From Sciscionella sediminilitoris (GTDB taxonomy: Bacteria > Actinomycetota > Actinomycetes > Mycobacteriales > Pseudonocardiaceae), in the NCBI RefSeq assembly GCF_000737195.2, contig NZ_JALM01000001.1, forward strand, positions 1 through 43,465: DNA of 43,465 nt, read 5' to 3'. The notes beneath the pieces were generated by a model. It was not told the DNA's origin, did no database searches, and worked only from the letters and a program-made list of their open reading frames with translations. This document shows, piece after piece, positions 7,664 through 16,033 of the stretch; within the stretch, counting starts at the first letter, position 1, and each line of letters begins with the position of its first letter. The position numbers and the translations under genes are program-made.

Positions 7664-8641
7664 ATGACGAATGCCGCCGTCCTGCCGGAGACCGCTGCCG
7701 CGCCGAAAACCGTCGCGATGATCGTGCGCCAGCTGCGCTATGAGGCCGAGGGAGTCGTCTCGGTCGAACTGTGCGCGCGCGACGGCTCCGAGCTGCCGCC
7801 CTGGCGTCCCGGCGCGCATCTGGAACTGGTGCTGCCGACCGGGATCACCCGGCAGTACTCGCTGTGCGGATCCCCGCAGGACCGCTCGGTCTATCGCATC
7901 GGGGTGCGCAGGGACCGGATGAGCCGGGGCGGGTCCGAGTACGTGCACGCCTTCCTGCGGCCCGGCCAGCCGATCCAGGTCCGCGGGCCGCTGGACAATT
8001 TCCGGTTCGCCGAGGCAGCGGCCTATCTGTTCATCGCGGGCGGAATCGGGATCACCCCGATCCTTCCGATGCTGCGCGAGGCCGAGAACCTGGGCGTGCC
8101 ATGGCAACTCGTGTACGGCGGGCACACCGCGGACTCGATGGCCTTCCTGGAGGAGCTCGGGCAGCACGGCGAGCGGGTCTGGCTGTACCCCAGTGACCGG
8201 GGCGGCCGGATCCCGCTCGAGGACTGGCTCCGCGAACCGCGCGCGGACACCGCGATCTACGCCTGTGGCCCGGAATCCCTGCTCACCGGGATCGAGGAGG
8301 GCGCCCAGCACTGGGCGCCGGGCAGCGTGCACCTCGAGCGGTTCAAATCCCGGCCGAAGGCCACGAGCGAGAACACCGAGTTCGACGTGGTGTGCGCCCG
8401 TTCGGACCGGACGGTGACCGTGCCCGCCGACCGCAGCGTGCTCACCGCGCTCGAGGACGAAGGGCTCCCGGTCGCCGGATCCTGCCGGGAGGGGATCTGC
8501 GGCACCTGTGAAACCCGGGTACTGGAAGGCACTCCCGAGCACCGTGACGACATTCTGTCCGAGGCCGACCGTGCCGCGGGCGACCGGATGTTCATCTGCG
8601 TCTCCCGCGCGTGCGACAAACGCCTGGTTCTCGATATCTAG
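7664..8641 (+). CDS. FMN/2Fe-2S oxidoreductase (phthalate dioxygenase reductase type)
   Basis: 325 residues. Three domains in the order of phthalate-dioxygenase-type reductases: a flavin-binding beta barrel (residues ~15-105, motif RQYSLCGSP), an NAD-binding domain (~110-220, LFIAGGIGITPILPMLREAE and YACGPESLLTGIEE), and a C-terminal plant-type 2Fe-2S ferredoxin (~240-325, CREGICGTCETRV with the fourth Cys in FICVSRA). It would pass electrons from NAD(P)H through flavin to the cluster and then to a partner oxygenase or demethylase. No oxygenase component is adjacent. The next gene, a PPOX-type flavoprotein, is 28 bases downstream, so the two are probably one operon under the TetR regulator. 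Confidence 0.92.
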   Translation: MTNAAVLPETAAAPKTVAMIVRQLRYEAEGVVSVELCARDGSELPPWRPGAHLELVLPTGITRQYSLCGSPQDRSVYRIGVRRDRMSRGGSEYVHAFLRPGQPIQVRGPLDNFRFAEAAAYLFIAGGIGITPILPMLREAENLGVPWQLVYGGHTADSMAFLEELGQHGERVWLYPSDRGGRIPLEDWLREPRADTAIYACGPESLLTGIEEGAQHWAPGSVHLERFKSRPKATSENTEFDVVCARSDRTVTVPADRSVLTALEDEGLPVAGSCREGICGTCETRVLEGTPEHRDDILSEADRAAGDRMFICVSRACDKRLVLDI

Positions 8642-8669
8642 CCACTCGCCATCCGGAAAGGAGGCGGCC

Positions 8670-9359
8670 ATGACCGCCATCGCCCGCGGCGCGGCACCCG
8701 CACGTACCGCCGCCGACGACTACGAACCGATCGACCTGGACCGGATCCGGGAGATCATCGGAAAACCGGAACAGTTCATCCTGGAGAAGAAGGAACCGCG
8801 CCTCGGCGAGTTCGACATGCGATTCATCGCGCACAGCACGTTTTTCGTGCTCGCCAGCGGGAACGAACTCGGCCACCTGGACACCAGCCCGAAAGGGGAC
8901 CCGCCGGGATCGGTGAAGGTCCTCGATCCGTGGACGCTGGCGATCCCGGACCGTCCGGGCAACAAGCTGGCCGACACCTTCGAGAACGTCACCCGCAGCC
9001 CGGGCGTGGGCATGGTGTTCCTGGTGCCCGGGGTGCGGGAAACCGTGCGGGTCAACGGGGACGCGTTCATCACCGAGGATCCCGAGCTGCTGGACCGGCT
9101 CGGCGCCGAGGGGAAACCCGCGGTGCTCGCCACGATCGTGCGGATCCGCGAGGTGTTCTCCCAGTGCGGCAAGGCGGTGATCCGCGCGAAACTGTGGCAG
9201 GGCGACGATCGCGGGCTCGGCGAGGCGGTCACGAACGGGAGTTCCTTCGCCACCATGGCCACCGCCCAGGACGCGGGCAAGTTCAACCGCAGCCTCGGTA
9301 ATCAGGCGGGCGGACTCGGTGCCGTGCTCGAGGAACACTACGAGCACGGGCTCTACTAG
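8670..9359 (+). CDS. PPOX-class FMN protein (MSMEG_1061-like family)
   Basis: 229 residues. Pyridoxamine-5'-phosphate-oxidase-like split barrel of the MSMEG_1061 type, recognised from FDMRFIAHSTFFVLASGNELGHLDTSPKGDPPGSVKVLDPWTLAIPDRPGN, FENVTRSPGVGMVFLVPGVRETVRVNG and the tail FSQCGKAVIRAKLW. Members bind FMN or F420 and reduce or sequester small molecules. The physiological substrate is generally unknown. A strong ribosome site (AAAGGAGG, 6 bases before ATG) fixes the start. It is paired with the upstream reductase, which may supply its electrons. Its TAG stop lies at the start of a 15-bp word repeated at the stop of the convergent beta-lactamase gene. Confidence 0.88.
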   Translation: MTAIARGAAPARTAADDYEPIDLDRIREIIGKPEQFILEKKEPRLGEFDMRFIAHSTFFVLASGNELGHLDTSPKGDPPGSVKVLDPWTLAIPDRPGNKLADTFENVTRSPGVGMVFLVPGVRETVRVNGDAFITEDPELLDRLGAEGKPAVLATIVRIREVFSQCGKAVIRAKLWQGDDRGLGEAVTNGSSFATMATAQDAGKFNRSLGNQAGGLGAVLEEHYEHGLY

Positions 9360-9389
9360 GGCGTCTCGGCAAGGCTAGAGCGTCTCGGC
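9356..9389. repeat. Short tandem duplication spanning two convergent stop codons
   Basis: CTAGGGCGTCTCGGC (9356-9370) is repeated as CTAGAGCGTCTCGGC (9375-9389), 19 bases apart with one mismatch. The first copy's TAG is the stop of the PPOX gene. The second copy's CTA, read on the other strand, is the stop of the beta-lactamase gene. Confidence 0.7.
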
Positions 9390-10247
9390 GCAGATCCGCG
9401 CGGCCTCGGCGATCAGTTCGTCGTCGTAATCGGCCTTCGGCTCGTGTTTCCGTGTCATGACGGCGAGCACGAGCGGGGTTCCGGTGCCGGTCCACGCGAT
9501 GCCGACGTCGTTGCCCGAACCGTAGGCGCCGGACCCGGTCTTGTCCCCGATCAGCCAGGAATCGGGCAGCCCGGCGCGGAATCGCTTGGCGCTGGTGGTG
9601 TTGCCGATCAGCCAGCCGGTCAGCCGGGCGCGGTGCACGGGATCGAGCGCGGTGCCGAGCGCGAGGCGCGCGTAGTTCTCCCCGATCGCGCGCGGGGTCG
9701 TGGTGTCCCGCGGATCCCCCGGCGCGATGTCGTTGAGCTCGGTCTCCCACCGGTCGAGCCGGGTGACCCGGTCGCCGAGGCTGCGGCAGAACCGGGTGAC
9801 CCCGGCGGGCCCGCCGATCTGGCGCAGCAGCAGGTTTCCCGCGGTGTTGTCGCTGTAGCAGATCGCGGCGTGGCACAGTTCGGCGATGCGCATCCCGCCG
9901 TGCACGTGGTTCTCGGTGATCGGCGAGTTCTCGACCAGGTCCGCTTCGGTGTAGTGCACGATCCGGTCGAGGAAGGTCCCGTCGCCGTCGCGATCGCGCA
10001 TGACGGCCGAGGCGGCGAGCACCTTGAAGGTCGAGCACATCCCGAACCGCTCCCCCGCGCGGTGGGTCATCGTGGCCCCGGTGCGCAGATTCCGCGCGTA
10101 CACACCGAGATGCGCTTGGTGCGCGCGTTCCAGGGCGCGCAGCCGGTCACCGGCACCGGTCGTGGCGGCCGCGGGACTCGCGGCGAGCAGCCCCGCCGCC
10201 GGGACGGCAAGACCGGCACCGAGCAGGGAACGCCGGGATACGGACAT
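9375..10247 (-). CDS. bla: Class A beta-lactamase, Tat-exported
   Basis: 290 residues, usual length. All class A elements are present: CSTFK (Ser70, Lys73), CYSDN (Ser130 loop), WETELND (Glu166 and Asn170 of the omega loop) and KTGSG (residue 234 region). The N-terminus MSVSRRSLLGAGLAVPAAGLL carries a twin-arginine-type signal, so the enzyme is exported folded. It opens the beta-lactam ring of penicillins/cephalosporins. ATG 10247 has GAGGGGAG upstream. It is divergent from a LysR gene followed by a cytoplasmic penicillin-recognising homologue, the arrangement known for the inducible blaL of Streptomyces cacaoi, so induction by beta-lactams or cell-wall stress is likely. Confidence 0.95.
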   Translation of the reverse strand: MSVSRRSLLGAGLAVPAAGLLAASPAAATTGAGDRLRALERAHQAHLGVYARNLRTGATMTHRAGERFGMCSTFKVLAASAVMRDRDGDGTFLDRIVHYTEADLVENSPITENHVHGGMRIAELCHAAICYSDNTAGNLLLRQIGGPAGVTRFCRSLGDRVTRLDRWETELNDIAPGDPRDTTTPRAIGENYARLALGTALDPVHRARLTGWLIGNTTSAKRFRAGLPDSWLIGDKTGSGAYGSGNDVGIAWTGTGTPLVLAVMTRKHEPKADYDDELIAEAARICAETL

Positions 10248-10349
10248 GCAGTACTCCCCTCATCGATTCGGGTTCGTACCCCGAGCCAACCAGCATCGGC
10301 CCACTCATGTCCAAGAGAGATAGTTGAAGCGAACATGCCTTTTTGATAT

Positions 10350-11282
10350 ATGTGTCTCGTGGACCTGCTCGCGCACCTCGAAGCGTATGTCGCGGTCGCC
10401 GAGGAGGGCGGTTTCTCCGCGGCCGCCGAGCGGCTCGGGATCGCGCAACCCTTGCTGAGCAGGCGGATCAAGAACCTCGAGGAATACCTCGGCGGCGCGC
10501 TGTTCGACCGCTCCCGCAGGCGGATCGCGAACACCGAGCTCGCCACGCTGCTGCTGCCACACGCCACGGATGTACTCGGCCGCGCCGAACACCTGCGCAC
10601 CCTCGCCCGGACCGCGCTCACCGGCCGGACCCCCGTACTCGGAATGCCGCCGGACTGTGCACCCGCTGCGCTGGCCAGGGTGCTGCGCGCCGGGGCGGAC
10701 CGGGAGGATCCGCTCACCATTCGCGAACTGCCCGCACCGCAACGGGAAACGGAACTGGCCGAGGGTGGGCTCGCCTTCGCCCTGCTGCGGGTTCCCCCAC
10801 AGCGCAGCCGGATGCGGGTGCCGCTCGGCCTCGGTACCGCGCAACCGCTCCCCCGGCCGGTGCATCTCGACCAGTTGCGGCCACGCCGGGCGAGCACCGA
10901 ACGGGCCCCGCGCATCCTGCTCACCCCGGAGGACGCGGGCGGGTTCGCCGTCGAGCGGCTGCGCAAGGCCGTCGCGCAGGCCGGGCTCGCCGAGCAGTGC
11001 GTGCACACCGGCGATTCCACATCCACCGCGGTCGCCGAGGCACTGGCCGGGAACGGTCTGCTGCTGTGCCCGGAGGCCTTCGCGCGCACCCATGGGCTGG
11101 CCTGGTCTCCGCTGGCCGACCCGGCGCTGCACCGCGGTTACACCCTCACGGCCGCACACGGATCCCGGGCGCCCGGCTGGCTGGGCCCCTTGCTCGCCAC
11201 GGTGATCGGGGCGGTCGGTGAAACCGGTGCGCCGCAACAGGAAGAGCCCGCGGACCGCGCACATCTGGCGGCGCGCGGATGA
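10350..11282 (+). CDS. blaA: LysR-type regulator of the beta-lactamase locus (BlaA-like)
   Basis: 310 residues. The N-terminal LysR helix-turn-helix is typical (LLAHLEAYVAVAEEGGFSAAAERLGIAQPLLSRRIKNLEEYLGGALFDRSRR). The effector domain is diverged (LLTPEDAGGFAVERLRKAVAQAGL). No clear Shine-Dalgarno precedes ATG 10350, and the in-frame GTG at 10359 (MDLLAHLEAYV) is an equally good start. The message may be leaderless. The gene is divergent from the class A beta-lactamase (102-base gap) and its end overlaps the next gene by 4 bases (ATGA), so regulator and BlaB-like partner are co-translated. By analogy with S. cacaoi BlaA it should activate the beta-lactamase promoter. I could not pick out a unique T-N11-A binding site in the gap. 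Confidence 0.85.
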   Translation: MCLVDLLAHLEAYVAVAEEGGFSAAAERLGIAQPLLSRRIKNLEEYLGGALFDRSRRRIANTELATLLLPHATDVLGRAEHLRTLARTALTGRTPVLGMPPDCAPAALARVLRAGADREDPLTIRELPAPQRETELAEGGLAFALLRVPPQRSRMRVPLGLGTAQPLPRPVHLDQLRPRRASTERAPRILLTPEDAGGFAVERLRKAVAQAGLAEQCVHTGDSTSTAVAEALAGNGLLLCPEAFARTHGLAWSPLADPALHRGYTLTAAHGSRAPGWLGPLLATVIGAVGETGAPQQEEPADRAHLAARG

Positions 11283-12184
11283 CTCCGGTGTACCGGGCGA
11301 GCACCGCCGAACTGCTCAGCACCGCCGAATCGGTCGCCACCGCCTGGCAACGGATCGGCACGAGTGGTTCCTTCCTCGCCCGCGAGCTGCACACCGGGCG
11401 GGAACTCGGGTTCGATGTGGACACCGCGCTGCCACTCGCCTCCGTGGTGAAGGTCCCGATCGCCCTGGTGGCACTCGACCGGATCGCCGAGGGAACCCTC
11501 GATCCGGCGCAACCGGTGACCATCGACCCCGCGGACAAGAGTGTCGGGCCGACCGGGGTTTCCGCGTTCCGCTACCCCGCCACCCTCGCGATCGCCGATC
11601 TCGTGCACCAGATGCTGACCGTGAGCGACAACGCCAGCGCCGACACCGTGCTCGACCTGCTCGGCCTGGACGCCGTGGAGGAACGGCTGCGCGAATGGGA
11701 TTGCGCCGGGATCACCGTCCGGCACCGGATGAACCGGATGTACGAGTGCGCCGCCGGGATCGCGGGCGAGAACAGCACACTCGCCCTGGAACTGGCCATT
11801 CGCGAGGAGAGCAGCCTCGAACCGCTCGATCCCGCGCACGCCAACCTCGGCTCCGCTGCCGCGCTCGTCGATCTGCTCGAACGCGTCTGGCTGGACCGTA
11901 TCGCGCGCCCCGAAGCGACCGCGGAACTGCGCCGCATCATGGGCGCGCAGGTGTTCACCCAGCGCCTGTCCGCCGATCTGCGCGCCGACTCCGTCCGGGT
12001 GAGCGGGAAGACCGGAACCTACCTGCATCTGCGGCACGAAATCGGGGTGGTGGAAACCGATTCCGGGGACCGGATCGCGATCGCCGCGCTCACCAGAACC
12101 GACCGGCGGGCGAGCATCGCACCCGATGTGGACCTGGCGATCGGCGCGGCCGCGCGCGCTGCCTTCGAGGCCTTGCGGATCTAG
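11279..12184 (+). CDS. blaB: Cytoplasmic class A beta-lactamase-like protein (BlaB-like)
   Basis: 301 residues. It has the three penicillin-recognising motifs in order: SVVK (SxxK, about residue 60), SDN (about 120) and KTGT (about 245). Two features set it apart from a working secreted beta-lactamase. There is no signal peptide (start MTPVYRASTAELL). The omega-loop ExxxN that activates the deacylating water is not found between SDN and KTG. It overlaps the LysR gene by 4 bases. This matches BlaB of Streptomyces cacaoi, a cytoplasmic-side regulatory protein acting with BlaA. I infer a sensing role rather than hydrolysis. Its TAG stop lies in the left CTAG copy flanking the MITE-like element. 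Confidence 0.85.
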   Translation: MTPVYRASTAELLSTAESVATAWQRIGTSGSFLARELHTGRELGFDVDTALPLASVVKVPIALVALDRIAEGTLDPAQPVTIDPADKSVGPTGVSAFRYPATLAIADLVHQMLTVSDNASADTVLDLLGLDAVEERLREWDCAGITVRHRMNRMYECAAGIAGENSTLALELAIREESSLEPLDPAHANLGSAAALVDLLERVWLDRIARPEATAELRRIMGAQVFTQRLSADLRADSVRVSGKTGTYLHLRHEIGVVETDSGDRIAIAALTRTDRRASIAPDVDLAIGAAARAAFEALRI

Positions 12185-12344
12185 GGCGCGTCTGACAATC
12201 CCGTAGCCTGCTGCGCGGGGCCATATCGGCGCCTCGCGGCGAAGGCGCGCAATCACCATAGCTGCCGCTATGGCTCAATCCTCCGCCTTGCGATGCATCC
12301 GATCTGCCTCCCGCTCGCGACGGCAGTGGATTATCAGACACACC
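12185..12344. mobile_element. MITE-like element, 160 bp, CTAG target duplication
   Basis: The ends are 17-bp inverted repeats: left GGCGCGTCTGACAATCC (12185-12201), right end (12328-12344) reading GGTGTGTCTGATAATCC on the other strand, 14 of 17 matching and all differences C/T. CTAG directly flanks both sides (12181-12184 and 12345-12348), as expected for IS5-type transposition. No ORF lies inside. The interior is also imperfectly self-complementary, with a 7-bp hairpin CCATAGC-TGCC-GCTATGG near the middle, so a transcript would fold. It is a non-autonomous element that would need a transposase encoded elsewhere. Confidence 0.85.
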
Positions 12345-13000
12345 CTAGCCCCGATGCAATCGGTGCGCGGCCACGGCCCGGCCGCCGATGAGGTGTTCCG
12401 CGACGATGCCCGGCACCTCCCTGGGACCGATCCGCCCGTACCAGACGTCGTCGGGATGCACGGCGAGCACCGGCGCGTGATTGCAGGGGAACAGGCAGCC
12501 GGTCTGCGTGACGAGCACCTGATCTTCACCGATTCCGTTGTCCCGCAAGGTTTCCTTGACCGCGGCCGCGGTACGCTCGGCCCCTTTGGCGCTGCACCGC
12601 GGACCGCGGCAGACGAACAGGTGGTGCCGGTATGCGGGAACGTGTTCCCAGGCCGGGGAGCACAACGGGGCGGCGTCGGTGACCGGCTTGGCCGGTTCGG
12701 TGAGCAGTTCGGTCAGCTCGCCGGGTTCGGTGAGCACTCGTGTGCCGACCTGGATGGTGAGCGGATGGTCGTTGGCGCGCAACCAGTGCGCGGCCACCCG
12801 GCGCAGCCAGGACAGCTGTCCGGGTTCGCCGTGCAGATTCACCGGGATGAGGGTGAGCTCGGTGTCCCCGGCCGCACGGCGCTCGTCGAGCATCGTGCAC
12901 AGGCTGGGCTCGCCGAGGTGCAGGTACGCCACGTGTTCGGCGAGCCCGCGCAGTTTCTCGTGTTCCTGCGCGGCACGGAGGTTGAGCCCGACGAGCACGG

Positions 13001-13013
<13 letters not shown>
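12345..13013 (-). CDS. (2Fe-2S) ferredoxin-domain protein with CbiX-like N-terminus
   Basis: 222 residues. The C-terminal half (about 130-205) is a thioredoxin-like 2Fe-2S ferredoxin domain with HHLFVCRGPRCSAKGA and TQTGCLFPCNHAPVLAVHPDDVWYG, giving four candidate cluster Cys. The N-terminal half (VTVLVGLNLRAAQEHEKLRGLAEHVA, then LTLIPVNLHGEPGQLSWLRRVA) looks like a diverged sirohydrochlorin/CbiX-type chelatase domain, a weaker call. It is the last gene of the riboswitch-controlled cobalamin operon and overlaps the ATPase gene by 13 bases. A role in cobalt insertion or corrinoid handling is therefore plausible. Its TAG stop is formed by the right CTAG copy of the MITE-like element. Confidence 0.78.
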
Positions 13014-13755
<742 letters not shown>

Positions 13756-13759
<4 letters not shown>

Positions 13760-14784
13760 CGCGCCACACCTGCCTTGCGCCGCAACAGGATCGCGAACAC
13801 GGGAACACCGATCGCCGCGGTGACCACGCCGATCGGCACCTCCCGGTCGGTGAGCACGGTCCGTGCCATGGTGTCCGCCCACACCAGCAGAATCGCCCCG
13901 CACACCGCGGTGAGCGGCAGCAGCCTGCGGTGCGCCGGGCCGAACACGAGGCGCACCAGATGCGGCACCACGAGCCCGACGAACCCGATCGCGCCGGTCA
14001 CCGAGACGATCACCGCGGTCATCAGCGAGGTGCCGATCATCAGGCCCCAGCGGAATCCGGTGACCGGAACGCCGAGCGTGCGCGCGGAATCCTCACCGAA
14101 GGCGAGCGCGTCCAGCCAGCTGGCGAAGCCGAGTATCACCAGGACCGCGAGCACCGCGGTCACCGCGAGCCAGCTCGCCTCGGTCCAGCGCACCCCGGCA
14201 AGCGAGCCGAAGGTCCAGGAAAGTATCCGCCGCGCTGCATCGGAATCCCCGCGCACCAGGACCACGAAGGAGGTGTACGCGGAACAGAGTTGCCCGACCG
14301 CGACCCCGGCCAGCACGGTGCGCGTGGTGGCCAGCCCTCCGGTGCGGCCCATGGCGAGCAGGAAGACCAGTAGCAGTGCGCCGATCGCGCCGAGAAAGGC
14401 GCCGATACCGAGGGAGGCGAAACCGCTGGCCCCGAACACGATCACGGTGACCGCCCCGGAGGTGCCGCCGCCGGAGATCCCGAGCAGGTACGGATCGGCG
14501 AGCGCGTTGCGGGTCAGGGATTGCAGCACCGCGCCCGCGAGCGCGAGACCCGCCCCGGTCGCCGCGGCCGCGACCACCCTCGGCAGTCGTAGTTGCCAGA
14601 CGATCTCGTCATCGAGCACCGTGACGCCACCGGCGACCAGCCGCATCCGCCGCGCGATCACCTCCAGCACGGTACCGACCGGAACGTGCACCGGGCCGAG
14701 CGTCACACAGACCGCGATGCTGACGAGCAGCACCAGGATCGCGGTGACCAGAATGAGCCATACCGCCGTACCCGTTCGGATCAC
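13756..14784 (-). CDS. btuC: Cobalamin-type ABC transporter permease (FecCD family)
   Basis: 342 residues, about the usual length, with the many hydrophobic segments of FecCD/BtuC permeases and the family phrases QLRLPRVVAAAATGAGLALAGAVLQSLTRNALADPYLLGISGGG and GAIGFVGLVVPHLVRLVFGPAHRRLLP (the ATPase-coupling region). It forms the channel across the inner membrane. The GTG start at 14784 overlaps the binding-protein stop (GTGA), and the end overlaps the ATPase start. It is part of the riboswitch-controlled operon. Confidence 0.92.
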
Positions 14785-15761
14785 CGGGAATCAAGCCCGC
14801 GCGCCACGGTTTCCGCGCCTTCGGCGAGCCGCACCCCGGGCATCGACTCGTCGAACGGGAGGATCACGAACCTGTTGTGCCGCACCGCATCCAGTGAGCG
14901 CAGCGCCGGATCCTGGCGCAACCGCGCGATCTTCTCCCGCGCGGTGGAGAATCCGGCGTCGCTGAGCACGATCACATCGGGGTCGGCCGCGATGACCTTC
15001 TCCCAGCTCGCATCGGCCCACCCGCCGGGCAGATCGGCGAACACGTTGCGCAGGCCGAGCGTGTTCATGATCAGTTGCGGGCCACCGTGCCCGGCGCCCG
15101 CATAGGGAGCCTTGTCCCCCGAGTCGTACCAGAAGGCGGTGCGCCCCTTGCCCGGCTTGCGCCTCTCCAGCGCGGTGACCTCGGCCCGCTGTCGCGCGAT
15201 CAGCTGCCCGGCCTTGGTCCGGGCGCCGAAGGCCTTGCCCGCCTCGGTGAGTTCCTCGTACACGGTGGACCAGGAAAGCGCACCGCGCAGCCGATCCTCC
15301 GCGCAGCCGAAAGGGGAAAGATAGGACGGGATGCCGAGCCGGTCGAGCCCGGACTGCGGGCCGATCGCGTCCTTTTCGTAGGCGCTGGAGAAAGTCGCGT
15401 ACACGAAATCGGGTTTGCCCGCGAGCAGCTTCTCCTTGCTCGGATACCCCTTGGCGAGCACCGGGATCTTCGCGTAGGCGGCCTGCCATTTCGCGGGCAG
15501 CGGGTTGTCCAAATAGGACGTTCCGGCGAGCTGCCCGGAAACCCCGAGGGCGAGCGCGATCTCGGTCGCGCCCTGGTTGAGCGTGACGGCCCGGCGCGGG
15601 CGCTCGCGCAGCGTCGAGGAGTGACCGCAGCTGGACACGGTGACCGGATAGCCGTTCCCGGAACCGCGTGGCGCGGCCCGCTCCTGCGGCGGACCGGCAC
15701 AGCCCGCGAGCACGAATGCGGCGAGCAGCAAGGACAATCGGGCACGACCCGAGGCGCGCAT
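14781..15761 (-). CDS. btuF: Cobalamin-type ABC transporter substrate-binding lipoprotein
   Basis: 326 residues. The signal LSLLLAAFVLAGC carries a lipobox (LAGC) about residue 22, so it is a surface lipoprotein. The mature part is a periplasmic-binding-protein type III fold: RRAVTLNQGATEIALALGVSGQLAGTSYLD, then KPDFVYATFSSAYEKDA, then AADPDVIVLSDAGF and a terminal LAEGAETVARGL helix. The start at ATG 15761 has GGAGAG 6 bases upstream. Longer in-frame starts would run into the riboswitch. It is the first gene of the operon and lies about 24 bases downstream of the cobalamin riboswitch, which supports a corrinoid or cobalt-chelate ligand over iron-siderophore. Confidence 0.92.
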   Translation of the reverse strand: MRASGRARLSLLLAAFVLAGCAGPPQERAAPRGSGNGYPVTVSSCGHSSTLRERPRRAVTLNQGATEIALALGVSGQLAGTSYLDNPLPAKWQAAYAKIPVLAKGYPSKEKLLAGKPDFVYATFSSAYEKDAIGPQSGLDRLGIPSYLSPFGCAEDRLRGALSWSTVYEELTEAGKAFGARTKAGQLIARQRAEVTALERRKPGKGRTAFWYDSGDKAPYAGAGHGGPQLIMNTLGLRNVFADLPGGWADASWEKVIAADPDVIVLSDAGFSTAREKIARLRQDPALRSLDAVRHNRFVILPFDESMPGVRLAEGAETVARGLDSR

Positions 15762-15784
15762 GTGAGCTCTCCAAACCCTCGTGG

Positions 15785-15965
15785 ACACACGCGCCGTGGC
15801 AGGTCTCCTGGCTCTCGGGTCGACACCACCACACCGGCCTTCCCGGGCTCGCACCCAGTGGCCGTCGTGCGACTCGGTGTGGTGACTCACCGATCACAGT
15901 GGCGAGGGCCGCGCCGGTCTCCCACCGGCTTCCCTTGACCACGGCTCGAGCGAGCATACCTGTTG
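15785..15965 (-). ncRNA. Cobalamin (B12) riboswitch
   Basis: Read on the minus strand, the conserved class features appear in order: a 5' GGTATGCTCG region, GTCAAGGGAAGCCGGTG, GCCACTGTGA, and the B12 box AGCCAGGAGACCTGCC (plus-strand 15798-15813) shortly before the btuF-like gene. The edges are approximate. Family knowledge: binding of adenosyl- or other cobalamins lowers expression of the downstream uptake gene. This fixes the substrate class of the btuF-btuC-btuD operon better than the proteins alone do. Confidence 0.93.
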
Positions 15966-16033
15966 GAGCCCACGGAAAAAGGAGAGACCGCGCACATCTT
16001 CCCGTCGCGGCCGGATACGCGCACAATGATCGG

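Noticed and set aside
12185-12344. Reading the 160-bp element as only a rho-independent terminator between convergent genes
   Set aside because: Precise 17-bp terminal repeats and exact CTAG duplications indicate transposition. A terminator-like effect may be secondary.
15762-15965. Longer N-terminus of the btuF-like protein across the riboswitch
   Set aside because: The open frame continues, but the region carries the conserved B12 box and core, and the ATG at 15761 has a good ribosome site followed directly by a lipoprotein signal.
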